A program made the translations under genes and the position numbers. Shown in pieces: positions 53,184 through 61,517 of a stretch of 64,000 nt of DNA (positions are counted from its first letter, which is position 1; each line of letters starts with the position of its first letter). Origin of the DNA: Singulisphaera sp. GP187 (GTDB lineage: Bacteria > Planctomycetota > Phycisphaerae > Phycisphaerales > SM1A02); the NCBI GenBank assembly GCA_945871915.1, contig CAMBXO010000004.1:124001-188000 (forward strand). The letters are read 5' to 3'. The notes beneath the pieces were generated by a model. That model made no database searches and was not told the DNA's origin. It saw only the letters and a program-made list of their open reading frames with translations.

Positions 53184-54017
53184 TCACTTCACTTTCAATT
53201 TTCCATTCATCAATCGCCAATGGCCCGGGTAGGTGCACACCAGCGGATAGGTACCTGGTTTCTGTGGGGCAAAGAACCACATCTCGCCTGTGTGACCGGG
53301 TGCAACCAATCCCATGACTTGCAGAACCTTTGGATTGTCAGGCACAAACTGCCGACGCTTGCCCAAAAGACCCTCGCCCATTTTTTCGGCCGCGACACCG
53401 ATCTCGCTGATGGAGTTTGGCGCAACAAGCAACATGTTGTGCTGCATGGTGTCTGGGTTTTCCATTTTCATGCACACCAACGACGCTGGCGCCACGGTGA
53501 ATTCCTTGGGGTCCCACGCCATACGGCCAACAACCGAAATGGTTTTCAAACGGATGGGCTGCAACGCCTTCACTTCCGCCGGTTGTTGATCGATTGGCAA
53601 TGCGAGCAGCGCCCGTGCTGCCGCGGCACGAGGACGCGGTGTTGTTTCACTCTGCATCTTGGCGAGCAGCGAACCAATCAGTGGCTGCAACTCCGTGGCC
53701 GGTCGAGATGCAAGCACTTCTGCTAAATCGTTGGCCGCCAAACAGGTGTCGCATGCCTGAATGGCCTTCCATGCAGCCGCTGCCACGGACTCGTGCGCAG
53801 TCTTTGCCTGCACTTCCAAAGCCTGCACTCGATCCGCCGCGCTCACGCCGGCATCTTGAAGTGGATCCAGATCAGCCGGAATTGGTTTGCCGTCGGTGAC
53901 CGCATCAACCGTATTGGTGTGCCCGCTGTGAGTCGCCTGTGGGTCGGTCGGTGGCTGTTGCGTTCCGTGCTGCAACGCCGCAAGAAATAAAATCGAAAGG
54001 ACAACGAGAGTCTGCAT
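53184..54017 (-). CDS. Secreted protein with C-terminal cupredoxin (blue copper) domain
   Basis: 277 residues with a signal peptide (LVVLSILFLAALQ). The first ~150 residues are Ala-rich and helical with one Cys-x-x-Cys (ACDTCLA). The C-terminal ~115 residues are a plastocyanin/azurin-like domain. Type-1 copper ligands are apparent: His in DTMQHNMLL, then Cys and His in PLVCTYPGHW, and Met in LMNGKLKV as the axial ligand. It may carry electrons in the periplasm. In planctomycetes such domains occur fused to many partners; here the N-terminal half is not recognised. Confidence 0.82.
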   Translation of the reverse strand: MQTLVVLSILFLAALQHGTQQPPTDPQATHSGHTNTVDAVTDGKPIPADLDPLQDAGVSAADRVQALEVQAKTAHESVAAAAWKAIQACDTCLAANDLAEVLASRPATELQPLIGSLLAKMQSETTPRPRAAAARALLALPIDQQPAEVKALQPIRLKTISVVGRMAWDPKEFTVAPASLVCMKMENPDTMQHNMLLVAPNSISEIGVAAEKMGEGLLGKRRQFVPDNPKVLQVMGLVAPGHTGEMWFFAPQKPGTYPLVCTYPGHWRLMNGKLKVK

Positions 54018-54129
54018 CCCTTCAATCTATCGCTTCACTCTCTTAAACGAGGTGGCTGATGGGCGGGGCGGCCAATTGCGATGCCATTGCGAGGTTCATT
54101 GAAAACGGCTCTCCGTATGATTCGATTCT

Positions 54130-55293
54130 GTGCCTGAACTCAATTGGCAAAGCCCGTTGTCCATTTCAGCATCCCACCGAGTCTGGTGGACGCACGATGC
54201 ACTCTCAAACAACGGTGATTTTTGGCGCGAGGTGCTTGCCGGGCTTGAAGGTCACTGTCTTGCATTTGTGGATTCCGGCGTGGCGGCGGCGTGGCCCAAC
54301 TTGCCTCAACGCCTGCATGAACTTTTTCAAAAGAGTGGTGCATCGCTTCACCTGCACGCAATCGAATCCATGCCCGGTGGTGAAATGTGCAAAGACGGAT
54401 TGCAGCATGCGGAGCGCGTTGCCAGAGCGTGCTTTGAACACGGTGTCAGTCGCCGCGGATGCGTGATCGCGATTGGCGGCGGCGCGGTGCTTGACACCGT
54501 TGGCTTTGGCGCGGCCATGGCCCACCGAGGTGTTCCAGTTATTCGCGTTGCGACTTCAACACTCTCGCAAGGTGACTCGGCGATGGGGGTCAAGTGCGGC
54601 GTCAACCAATTCGGCCACAAGAATGCTCTTGGCACCTTCTGCGCACCACACGCGGTGATTTGCTGCGAACGCCTGCTCAGCACGCTTCCCTTTGAGCATT
54701 GGCTCGGCGGATTCAGTGAGGCTGTGAAGATTGCTCTGTTGAAAGACGAATCTCTTTTTTCAGACATTGAATCTGCTGCACCGGCCCTTGTGGCTAGAAA
54801 CATGGATGCCGCTCGACCAATCCTGCGGCGAAGTGGTCAATTGCATCGCGACCACATTCTTAAGAGCGGCGATCCATTTGAGCAAGGCTCGTCGCGACCG
54901 CTCGATCATGGACACTGGGCGGCGCATCGCCTTGAGGCGTTGAGTCACTGGCAGTTACCGCATGGGCAAGCTGTGGCCATCGGCATGGCGCTTGATAGTT
55001 GCATCGCCGCGCATCTTGGACTGTGCTCCGAACAGCACTGCAATCGCCTGCTCCACTTGTTGCAGTCTGTTGGGTTGCCTTGTTGGAATCCGCTTCTCAA
55101 TCCCCTCTCTCGATTGCACGAAGGACTGGAACACTTTCGACAGCATCTTGGCGGACAACTCGCTTTGGCGCTGGTCACTGCACCCGGAGCGTTTGTGGAA
55201 GTGAATGATCTTTCACTTCCGGCACTTCAGGCCGCTGTGAATCGACTTGAGGCGATGCAACGACAAACGACCGGGCGACATGATGGGACCTGA
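54130..55293 (+). CDS. eboD: EboD, 3-dehydroquinate synthase-like
   Basis: 387 residues starting at GTG 54130; an in-frame stop lies just upstream. Sugar-phosphate cyclase fold: NAD site with IAIGGGAVLDTVGFGAAM, RVATSTLSQGDSAMGVKCGVN, metal ligands Glu in GGFSEAVKIALLKD, His in RPLDHGHWAAHRLE, and His in LPHGQAVAIGMAL. This set matches the EboD branch (2-epi-5-epi-valiolone-synthase-like) rather than AroB, and the neighbours EboB, E, C and F confirm the ebo context. It probably makes a cyclitol used by the cluster. The next gene starts 36 bases downstream. Confidence 0.88.
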   Translation: MPELNWQSPLSISASHRVWWTHDALSNNGDFWREVLAGLEGHCLAFVDSGVAAAWPNLPQRLHELFQKSGASLHLHAIESMPGGEMCKDGLQHAERVARACFEHGVSRRGCVIAIGGGAVLDTVGFGAAMAHRGVPVIRVATSTLSQGDSAMGVKCGVNQFGHKNALGTFCAPHAVICCERLLSTLPFEHWLGGFSEAVKIALLKDESLFSDIESAAPALVARNMDAARPILRRSGQLHRDHILKSGDPFEQGSSRPLDHGHWAAHRLEALSHWQLPHGQAVAIGMALDSCIAAHLGLCSEQHCNRLLHLLQSVGLPCWNPLLNPLSRLHEGLEHFRQHLGGQLALALVTAPGAFVEVNDLSLPALQAAVNRLEAMQRQTTGRHDGT

Positions 55294-55329
55294 CCCATCT
55301 CGCCGTGCCCGCACTCATACACTGCATGG

Positions 55330-55641
55330 ATGAACGCGCCGGACAAGCCACCGCTTTCAAGCGAACAGCTGATCCAACTCGGATTCATTCAGGCCCGAAG
55401 TCGCCTGGTGGATGTGGCAGCCTTTCTTGATCGCGTGCAGCGGGCTGACTCTGGAAGTGGTGGATCCCGCAGCGCACTGGAAGATGAACGAGTCGCCGCC
55501 ATCCTTGCAGCCATGCGGCTTGCATTGGATGGTCAGCCTGAGCGAGCCCGGCGCATCCTTGAATCCTTCAGCGATCTTTCCACTGATCCCGTCGCGCACG
55601 CCGATGGCAAGGCCGCGCGTGGAATTCCCAACAAGCCGTAG
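55330..55641 (+). CDS. Small hypothetical protein in ebo cluster
   Basis: 103 residues. It occupies the place between EboD and EboB but is too short and too different in appearance to be called EboA. It has a central amphipathic helix (IQARSRLVDVAAFLDRVQRAD), a second helix (DERVAAILAAMRLALDGQPERARRILESF) and a polar C-terminal tail. The spacing to EboB is 3 bases, so it belongs to the transcript. Function unknown; it may be a subunit or chaperone specific to the planctomycete version of this cluster. Confidence 0.75.
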   Translation: MNAPDKPPLSSEQLIQLGFIQARSRLVDVAAFLDRVQRADSGSGGSRSALEDERVAAILAAMRLALDGQPERARRILESFSDLSTDPVAHADGKAARGIPNKP

Positions 55642-55644
55642 ACC

Positions 55645-56478
55645 ATGTTCATTGATCCACATGTGCACATGGTCAGCCGAACGACCGACGATTACGCCCG
55701 CATGGCGGTGGCGGGTTGCATTGCCGTCACAGAGCCCGCATTTTGGGCTGGCTACGACCGCAGCAGTCCGCAGGGATTTGTTGATTACTTTCGGCAACTC
55801 ACCGAGAGTGAACCGCTTCGCGCCGCCGCCTATGGAATTCGTCACCACGCGTGGATTTGTCTAAATCCAAAGGAGGCGGAGGATCATGCGTTTGCGAAGG
55901 ACGTGATGGCGCTCATTCCAGATTTTCTGAAGTGTCCGACAGTTCTTGGCATCGGTGAGATTGGACTGAATCGAAACAGTCGGACGGAACTTGCGGTCTT
56001 CGAAGAACATTTGGAACTCGCTGCAAAGTTTGACACGCTGGTGCTGGTGCACACTCCGCACCTTGAAGACAAACACAAGGGAACAAAACTGATCCTTGAT
56101 GCCATTCGAAATCAGGGATCCTTGAAACCCGGTCGCGTGTTGATTGATCATGTGGAGGAACACACCGTTCGTTGCGTGCTTGACGCGGGATTTTGGGCGG
56201 GCATGACGCTGTATCCGGACACCAAGTGCACCGCCGAACGCGCGGTGGACATTATGGAAACGCACGGCACCGAGCGATTGTGGATCAACAGTGCTGGAGA
56301 TTGGGGTCACAGTGATCCACTTGCGGTTCCAAAGGCGGGAGTCACCATGCGAGCGCGCGGTCATGGCCCAGATGCAGTGCGCCGCATCACGCTTGAAAAC
56401 CCTCGCACATTTCTAAGCCAGAGTCCTCGCTTTAGCGACCAACCACTGCGACCAACTGCACCCGATGCCATCCGCTGA
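55645..56478 (+). CDS. eboB: EboB, TatD-family metal-dependent hydrolase
   Basis: 277 residues of the TatD/amidohydrolase group. Metal ligands appear in FIDPHVHM (HxH), GIGEIGLNRN (Glu), LVLVHTPHLED (His), VLIDHVEEHTV (His) and NSAGDWGHSD (Asp). In ebo clusters this gene is called eboB and is proposed to act on a precursor metabolite. It starts just after the small unknown gene and its last 14 bases overlap the transporter-amidotransferase fusion gene, which argues for tight co-expression. Confidence 0.88.
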   Translation: MFIDPHVHMVSRTTDDYARMAVAGCIAVTEPAFWAGYDRSSPQGFVDYFRQLTESEPLRAAAYGIRHHAWICLNPKEAEDHAFAKDVMALIPDFLKCPTVLGIGEIGLNRNSRTELAVFEEHLELAAKFDTLVLVHTPHLEDKHKGTKLILDAIRNQGSLKPGRVLIDHVEEHTVRCVLDAGFWAGMTLYPDTKCTAERAVDIMETHGTERLWINSAGDWGHSDPLAVPKAGVTMRARGHGPDAVRRITLENPRTFLSQSPRFSDQPLRPTAPDAIR

Positions 56479-58687
56479 ACACGGCGCTCCCCGCAAGTGG
56501 CTCACGCTTCTGGCAATGACCGGAAGCCTGTGCATGATTCTGCTGGATGTCACGGTGGTGGGCGTGTCGCTTCCTGCCATGCAGTCCGATTTGCATCTCA
56601 CAGATGTTCAAACGCAATGGGTGGTGAATGCCTATGTCTTGGCGATGGCAAGTCTGGTTGCACTGGGCGGTCGATCCGCGGATGTGTTTGGAAAAGTTCC
56701 AACATTCCTTTTCGGTGTGACACTCTTTGCCGGTGCAAGCATTGGATGTGCACTGGCAAGTGGCGCCGTGTCGTTGGTGGGTTGGCGTGTGGTGCAGGGC
56801 GTTGCCGCGGCCATCATGCAGCCGGCAAGTGCCAGTTTGGTGGTGGATAGTTTCGCACCAGGCGAGCGCGGCAAAGCCATGGCGGTGTACGCGGGCATTC
56901 CGATGGTTTTTCTAGCGGCTGGTCCACCCATCGGCGGCGCGCTCACGCAATTTGCTGATTGGACTTGGAACTTTTGGATCAATGTTCCGATCGCTGGGGC
57001 GGCATTGGTGATGACTTCGATTGCCAGACCCATTCAAAAGCCTCGGCCGCGTCAGGGTCGCGATCCAATCGGCACGATCATGCTGCTTGTTGGTCTTCCC
57101 TGTTTCATTTATGGACTTATGCAGGCGCATTCGCAAGGATGGGGCAACCCCGTGGTGTTGGCGACGATTGGTACGGGCGTTGTCATGCTTCCTGTTTTTA
57201 TCTCATGGGAGCGTCGCCATCCCACGCCACTACTTGCTGTGCAATTATTTGCGGACACCGGACTATTGGTGAATGGGTTCATTCTCTTTGCTGTGCAATT
57301 TGCAATGAACGGGCTGGTGATTTTTGGAAGTTCATACCTGCAGGTCGTGCTTGAGTTCGATCCGTTTCATGCCGGGCTTGCGCTGCTTCCGCTGCTGCTG
57401 CCAATTCTTGTCGTGATTCACATTGCTGGTCGCATGTATGACCGCGTGGGCATTCGAAAGCCAGCCTTGATTGGTACCGGCCTCGCCACACTTGGCATGG
57501 CCTTGCAAACGATTGTGGCGCCGATGGAAAATTATCCGCTGCTTGCGCTTGGCATGGTGATTCTTGGAACTGGGATCGGCTTCGTGATGAGCCCAACGAA
57601 TGTGGACACCATGAGTCGCGCCGGCGCTGCTTATCGCGCTCAAGCATCTGGCCTTGCGCAAACTTGTCGACAAGTGGGTGGAACACTTGGCATTGCGGTG
57701 GTCGGTGCGGCGATCTTGATGACGGAACACTCCATGATTGATTCGCATGTGCAAAGCGAAATTGTTCCAGCGCAGGCCGACGCAACGAGGGACTTGATGC
57801 AACATGCGGCGAGAGGTGACACCGCCGCACTGAATCGCATGAAACTTGAATCCAAGTCGCTTCAGGCAACCGAGCATCGCATCGTCGGTCAAGCGGTGGC
57901 GGTGGGTTGGGGCATTTCGACTGCCGCCTTGGCGATGGCATTTGTTGCGTCGTGGCGTGGCTTTCCAAGGAACGCTGGCCTTACACTTCAAACCATGCCT
58001 CGACCGATCATTGGAATTTCATGCGATCTATCGGAGGCGAACGCGTTGGTGAGTTACCGCGTCAATCGACAATATGTCAAGACCGTGCATGAAGCGGGCG
58101 GTGTCGCGGTGCTTCTGACACACGAACCCGGTGACGCTCTTGAGTTGATTGATGCCGTTGATGGCGTCTTGCTAACGGGCGGTCGCGATATTGATGTTCG
58201 AAAGTTTGGCCAAGAACTGCATCCGAAGGCTGAAGTGATGGACGCGGACCGGCAGGCCGGTGAGTGGGCTCTGCTTGATGCGCTCGATCAGCGGCCAGAC
58301 AAACCGGTGCTCGGGATTTGCCTTGGCATGCAAATGATGGGAGTGCATCGAGGGTGTCCATTGGTCCAGCACATAGCTGATGTGATTCCTGGTGGCGAGC
58401 GGCATCAGGGAAATCAGCAACACGAGATTGAAGGCACGATTGGCAAGGGGACAATCACCAGCAGTCATCATCAGATGCTTGGCGCTGCCGGCCCGTTCAC
58501 GGTGCTTGCCAGAAGTTCGGATGGATGTGTTGAGGCGATTGAGTTGCCAGGGCGAGCTTTGTATTTCGGTGTGCAGTGGCATCCGGAGCGCACCAAAGAT
58601 GCGGCGCTTGGTGTGGGTATTGTCAAGAAACTTGTCGATGCTGCTGCAATCGCTCGTGCGGCACGCCAACAGAAAGTGAATTCATGA
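56465..58687 (+). CDS. Fusion: MFS (DHA2-type) exporter and class I glutamine amidotransferase-like C26 peptidase
   Basis: 740 residues in one frame. Residues 1-510 are a 14-helix major facilitator exporter of the EmrB/QacA kind (WLTLLAMTGSLCMILLDVTVVGVSLPAMQ, motif A-like LGGRSADVFGK, VVQGVAAAIMQPASASLV, AGPPIGGALTQ). Residues 511-740 are a gamma-glutamyl-gamma-aminobutyrate hydrolase-like domain with GVLLTGGRDI, nucleophile Cys619 in LGICLGMQMMG, and His706/Glu708 in VQWHPE. The second part begins at an internal Met (57995) that looks like a natural start codon, so it may be two genes joined by loss of a stop. It sits inside the ebo cluster, overlapping both neighbours. Confidence 0.85.
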   Translation: MPSAEHGAPRKWLTLLAMTGSLCMILLDVTVVGVSLPAMQSDLHLTDVQTQWVVNAYVLAMASLVALGGRSADVFGKVPTFLFGVTLFAGASIGCALASGAVSLVGWRVVQGVAAAIMQPASASLVVDSFAPGERGKAMAVYAGIPMVFLAAGPPIGGALTQFADWTWNFWINVPIAGAALVMTSIARPIQKPRPRQGRDPIGTIMLLVGLPCFIYGLMQAHSQGWGNPVVLATIGTGVVMLPVFISWERRHPTPLLAVQLFADTGLLVNGFILFAVQFAMNGLVIFGSSYLQVVLEFDPFHAGLALLPLLLPILVVIHIAGRMYDRVGIRKPALIGTGLATLGMALQTIVAPMENYPLLALGMVILGTGIGFVMSPTNVDTMSRAGAAYRAQASGLAQTCRQVGGTLGIAVVGAAILMTEHSMIDSHVQSEIVPAQADATRDLMQHAARGDTAALNRMKLESKSLQATEHRIVGQAVAVGWGISTAALAMAFVASWRGFPRNAGLTLQTMPRPIIGISCDLSEANALVSYRVNRQYVKTVHEAGGVAVLLTHEPGDALELIDAVDGVLLTGGRDIDVRKFGQELHPKAEVMDADRQAGEWALLDALDQRPDKPVLGICLGMQMMGVHRGCPLVQHIADVIPGGERHQGNQQHEIEGTIGKGTITSSHHQMLGAAGPFTVLARSSDGCVEAIELPGRALYFGVQWHPERTKDAALGVGIVKKLVDAAAIARAARQQKVNS

Positions 58688-59397
58688 TTGTGTTGCCAGT
58701 GGTCGTGTTTCTTGCGTTGCAATCCGTTCCCGCACCTACGCCACCTAGCGCGCCCGAGCCGCCGGTGACTCCTGCGGTGGCGCCTCCATTGCCAACTTCG
58801 CCGGCTGCGCAGCCAATTTCGACCTCATCCGGAAATGCTTCGGCTCGACAAGTTCTGCTCGTAGGCGGTCGTGCTCCACCGCTGTCGGTGGATTCATGGG
58901 TGAAGGGCGATCCCGTCGGGCAATTTGAAACCGGCAAGGTGTACGTGGTCGAATTTTGGGCAACTTGGTGCGGCCCATGCATTGGGCAGATTCCACATCT
59001 TGCGGCTCTGCAGAAAAAACATCCGGACATTTCTGTGATCAGTGTTGCCGGACTGGAACGCGGTATTCGACCAGTTGCTGGTGCCGAGGTCCCCGCCGTG
59101 GATCCACGGCTTCAACAGGTGCGCACATTTGTTCAAGCACGCGATGGTGACTTTGCATATCGCGTTGCCTTTGATGGTGACGCGTCCATGGCTCAACAGT
59201 GGATGGGTGCGGCGCGGCAACGCTCGATTCCATGGGCGGTCGTCGTTGGCAAGAACCAGCGCATCGCGTGGATGGGACATCCTCGAGAGTTGGATGCGGC
59301 GGTTGAAGCGGCGATTGCCAAACCCTTGCCACCACAGACTGATCTCGCACCTGCGCCGCCTTCCCCTCCGACTTCCTCGCCACCTTCATCACCATAA
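58684..59397 (+). CDS. TlpA-like thioredoxin-fold protein
   Basis: 237 residues from the ATG at 58684, which forms ATGA with the fusion gene. A hydrophobic N-terminal segment (VLPVVVFLALQSVP) is followed by a ~40-residue Pro/Ala-rich spacer. Then comes a thioredoxin fold with VYVVEFWATWCGPCIGQIPHLAAL (active-site WCGPC), a cis-Pro in RSIPWAVVVG, and a Pro/Ser-rich tail. TlpA-type proteins reduce disulphides or deliver electrons outside the cytoplasm. It is an uncommon guest in an ebo cluster and may protect a thiol-sensitive step. Confidence 0.85.
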   Translation: MIVLPVVVFLALQSVPAPTPPSAPEPPVTPAVAPPLPTSPAAQPISTSSGNASARQVLLVGGRAPPLSVDSWVKGDPVGQFETGKVYVVEFWATWCGPCIGQIPHLAALQKKHPDISVISVAGLERGIRPVAGAEVPAVDPRLQQVRTFVQARDGDFAYRVAFDGDASMAQQWMGAARQRSIPWAVVVGKNQRIAWMGHPRELDAAVEAAIAKPLPPQTDLAPAPPSPPTSSPPSSP

Positions 59398-59406
59398 GTC
59401 CGACCC

Positions 59407-60564
59407 ATGGCAGCCATCGGTTACTGCACCAATGTTCATGCCGGTCGCAATCTGAAGCAACTTCGCGAGAGTTTGTTTGGCCCCGTCTGCCGCGTGAGGG
59501 AGTTACTCGGTTCCGATCCACTTCCTATCGGATTGTGGTTGAGCGCCGAGTCGGTCCGGCAATTGACCGATGAACCCGAACAAGCAGACCGACTGCGAGA
59601 TGATTTACTTGACCGGGGCGTGCATGTCGCGGCACTGAATGCCTTTCCGTATGGGGATTTTTCTTCGGCGCAGGTAAAAACTCGCGTGTATGAACCCAAC
59701 TGGGCCAATACCAGCCGCGCCCTGTTCACGCTTGCGGCCGCCGAGATTCTGCCACGGCTGGTACCGCCTGGCACCACGCACGCCAGTATTTCCACGCTTC
59801 CGCTTGGGTGGCGAAAAAGTTTTACAACCGAGGGCTGCGGTGCCAGTGTTGGGCTGGCGGCTGCTCAACTTGAGCAGGTCGCCCGCGCACTCTCTCGGCT
59901 TGAACAGCGGACGGGCGTGTGCGTGACATTAGACATTGAGCCGGAGCCTGGCTGCGCGATTCAAACATTCCAAGAACTCACCGACTTTTTCTCCCACTGC
60001 CTCCGCCCGCGCGCACATGAACGCATCTTGCACCGCCACCTTGGAGCATGTGTGGATGCATGTCATGCGGCGGTGATGGGTGAATCGCCAGAACACATTT
60101 TCAATCTCTGTCATGCAGCGGATCTTGGTGTGCATCGCGTGCAACTTTCTTCGGCTCTCTGTGGCACATCGACTGCGGAAGATCTTGCATCGCTCCAACA
60201 ATTTGACGAACCTCGCTATTTGCATCAGGTGGTCGTCGGGTCGTGCACCGAGCCGACTGGTTGGCCCGACATTCCAGACTTTCTTGCAAGCCATCCAATG
60301 CAACCGTGGCGATGTCACTTTCATGTGCCCATTTTTCTCGGTCAAGTTGGGTCGCTTGGAACCACCACGGCAAATCTGCAGCCGTTGTTGGACTGCGTGG
60401 CGCGAGACGGTGGTCGCCCATTCATTGAGGTGGAGACCTACGCATGGAGTCAACTCCCACATCCTGCCGCATCCACCCTTGAAGAGGGCTTGGCACAGGA
60501 GATTCGCCATGCGCGATGCCTGCTTGCGAAAGCGGCCGATTCCGTAGAGCCTTCCACACGATGA
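59407..60564 (+). CDS. eboE: EboE, xylose isomerase-like metabolite traffic protein
   Basis: 385 residues of the xylose isomerase/AP endonuclease-2 TIM-barrel group. The hallmark N-terminus is IGYCTNVHAGRNL. Candidate metal or catalytic residues are Glu in TLDIEPEPG, Asp/His in GACVDACHAAV, His in CHFHVPIF and Glu in IEVETYAW. EboE proteins are named for cyanobacterial scytonemin-monomer export; the exact reaction is undetermined. Its last bases overlap eboC by ATGA. It follows the TlpA-like gene after 9 bases. Confidence 0.9.
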   Translation: MAAIGYCTNVHAGRNLKQLRESLFGPVCRVRELLGSDPLPIGLWLSAESVRQLTDEPEQADRLRDDLLDRGVHVAALNAFPYGDFSSAQVKTRVYEPNWANTSRALFTLAAAEILPRLVPPGTTHASISTLPLGWRKSFTTEGCGASVGLAAAQLEQVARALSRLEQRTGVCVTLDIEPEPGCAIQTFQELTDFFSHCLRPRAHERILHRHLGACVDACHAAVMGESPEHIFNLCHAADLGVHRVQLSSALCGTSTAEDLASLQQFDEPRYLHQVVVGSCTEPTGWPDIPDFLASHPMQPWRCHFHVPIFLGQVGSLGTTTANLQPLLDCVARDGGRPFIEVETYAWSQLPHPAASTLEEGLAQEIRHARCLLAKAADSVEPSTR

Positions 60565-61514
60565 CGCACGCAGCCACGGTTTCCCAACGCACCGGCGGAC
60601 TTGACTCGTGGCTACGGCTCGCCCGCGTCAGCAACGCTCCAACCGTGATGAGCAGTGCGATGGTTGGTGCGGCTATTGGCAGTGCACATGGTCTCGATGT
60701 GCTTCCACCGATGGTGCCCATGGTTCTTACCGCGATCGGATGCACGCTGTTGTACATGTGCGGAATGGTGATGAACGATTACTTTGATCAACCGCTCGAT
60801 CGACGCGAGCGACCACTTCGCCCGCTGGTGTCGGGTTCCATTTCAGAGAACGCGGCATTGATGTTCGCCATGATTCTGCTTGCGAGTGGCATAACGCTGC
60901 TCACCCTTGCCAGTGCAGCATCCATTCCGTGGTCGCTGCTTCTGGTTTCTTGCATGCTGGCGTACAACCTGCTGCACCGCAGCGCGGTGATTGGGCCACT
61001 TCTGATGGCCGCGTGCAGGGCGTTGGTTCCCACCATCGCCGCAATCGCGTGTGCGCCGGACCAACATCCCGATTGGAATATCATTGGGTTTTTCGCGCTG
61101 CCGCTCGCTGCCTACACCGCCGCAATTTCAATTACCGCTCGCCACGAAATGCTTCAGACTCCGGAGACGGATTCGACGCACTCGGTTCGCATTGCAACCG
61201 CTGCAGCCGTTGCAAGTGTGTGTGCCCTCCTGCCGTTTGGTGCGATCGCTTTCCATGTTGTGCGAATGCCGCAAGCGGGGTCGATCACCACCTATGTCTG
61301 CTGCATTCTTGTTGCCAACTGGATGTTGCTGCGTGGTATTCGCTGGATGGTGCTGCCCCGTGGTGTTCCACGAGGTGTCATGAAGTGGATCGCGGCGATT
61401 TGTGTGATTGATGCGGGTTCTCTTCTGCTGCTCAGCCAACCTCTCTTGGCTGGTGTTGCCGCTCTTGCCGCAGTGATGACGGTCGGAATGCAACGACGCA
61501 TCATGGGTTCCTAA
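60561..61514 (+). CDS. eboC: EboC, UbiA-family prenyltransferase-like membrane protein
   Basis: 317 residues from the ATG at 60561 (ATGA with eboE). About eight hydrophobic helices. The UbiA signature is the Asp-rich loop MVMNDYFDQPLDRRERPLRPLVSG, for prenyl-diphosphate and Mg binding. The second, C-terminal Asp-rich motif is not clear. UbiA enzymes transfer prenyl groups to aromatic or polyol acceptors within the membrane, so a prenylated cyclitol is an inferred product. It ends three bases before the eboF start. Confidence 0.88.
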   Translation: MTHAATVSQRTGGLDSWLRLARVSNAPTVMSSAMVGAAIGSAHGLDVLPPMVPMVLTAIGCTLLYMCGMVMNDYFDQPLDRRERPLRPLVSGSISENAALMFAMILLASGITLLTLASAASIPWSLLLVSCMLAYNLLHRSAVIGPLLMAACRALVPTIAAIACAPDQHPDWNIIGFFALPLAAYTAAISITARHEMLQTPETDSTHSVRIATAAAVASVCALLPFGAIAFHVVRMPQAGSITTYVCCILVANWMLLRGIRWMVLPRGVPRGVMKWIAAICVIDAGSLLLLSQPLLAGVAALAAVMTVGMQRRIMGS

Positions 61515-61517
61515 GTG

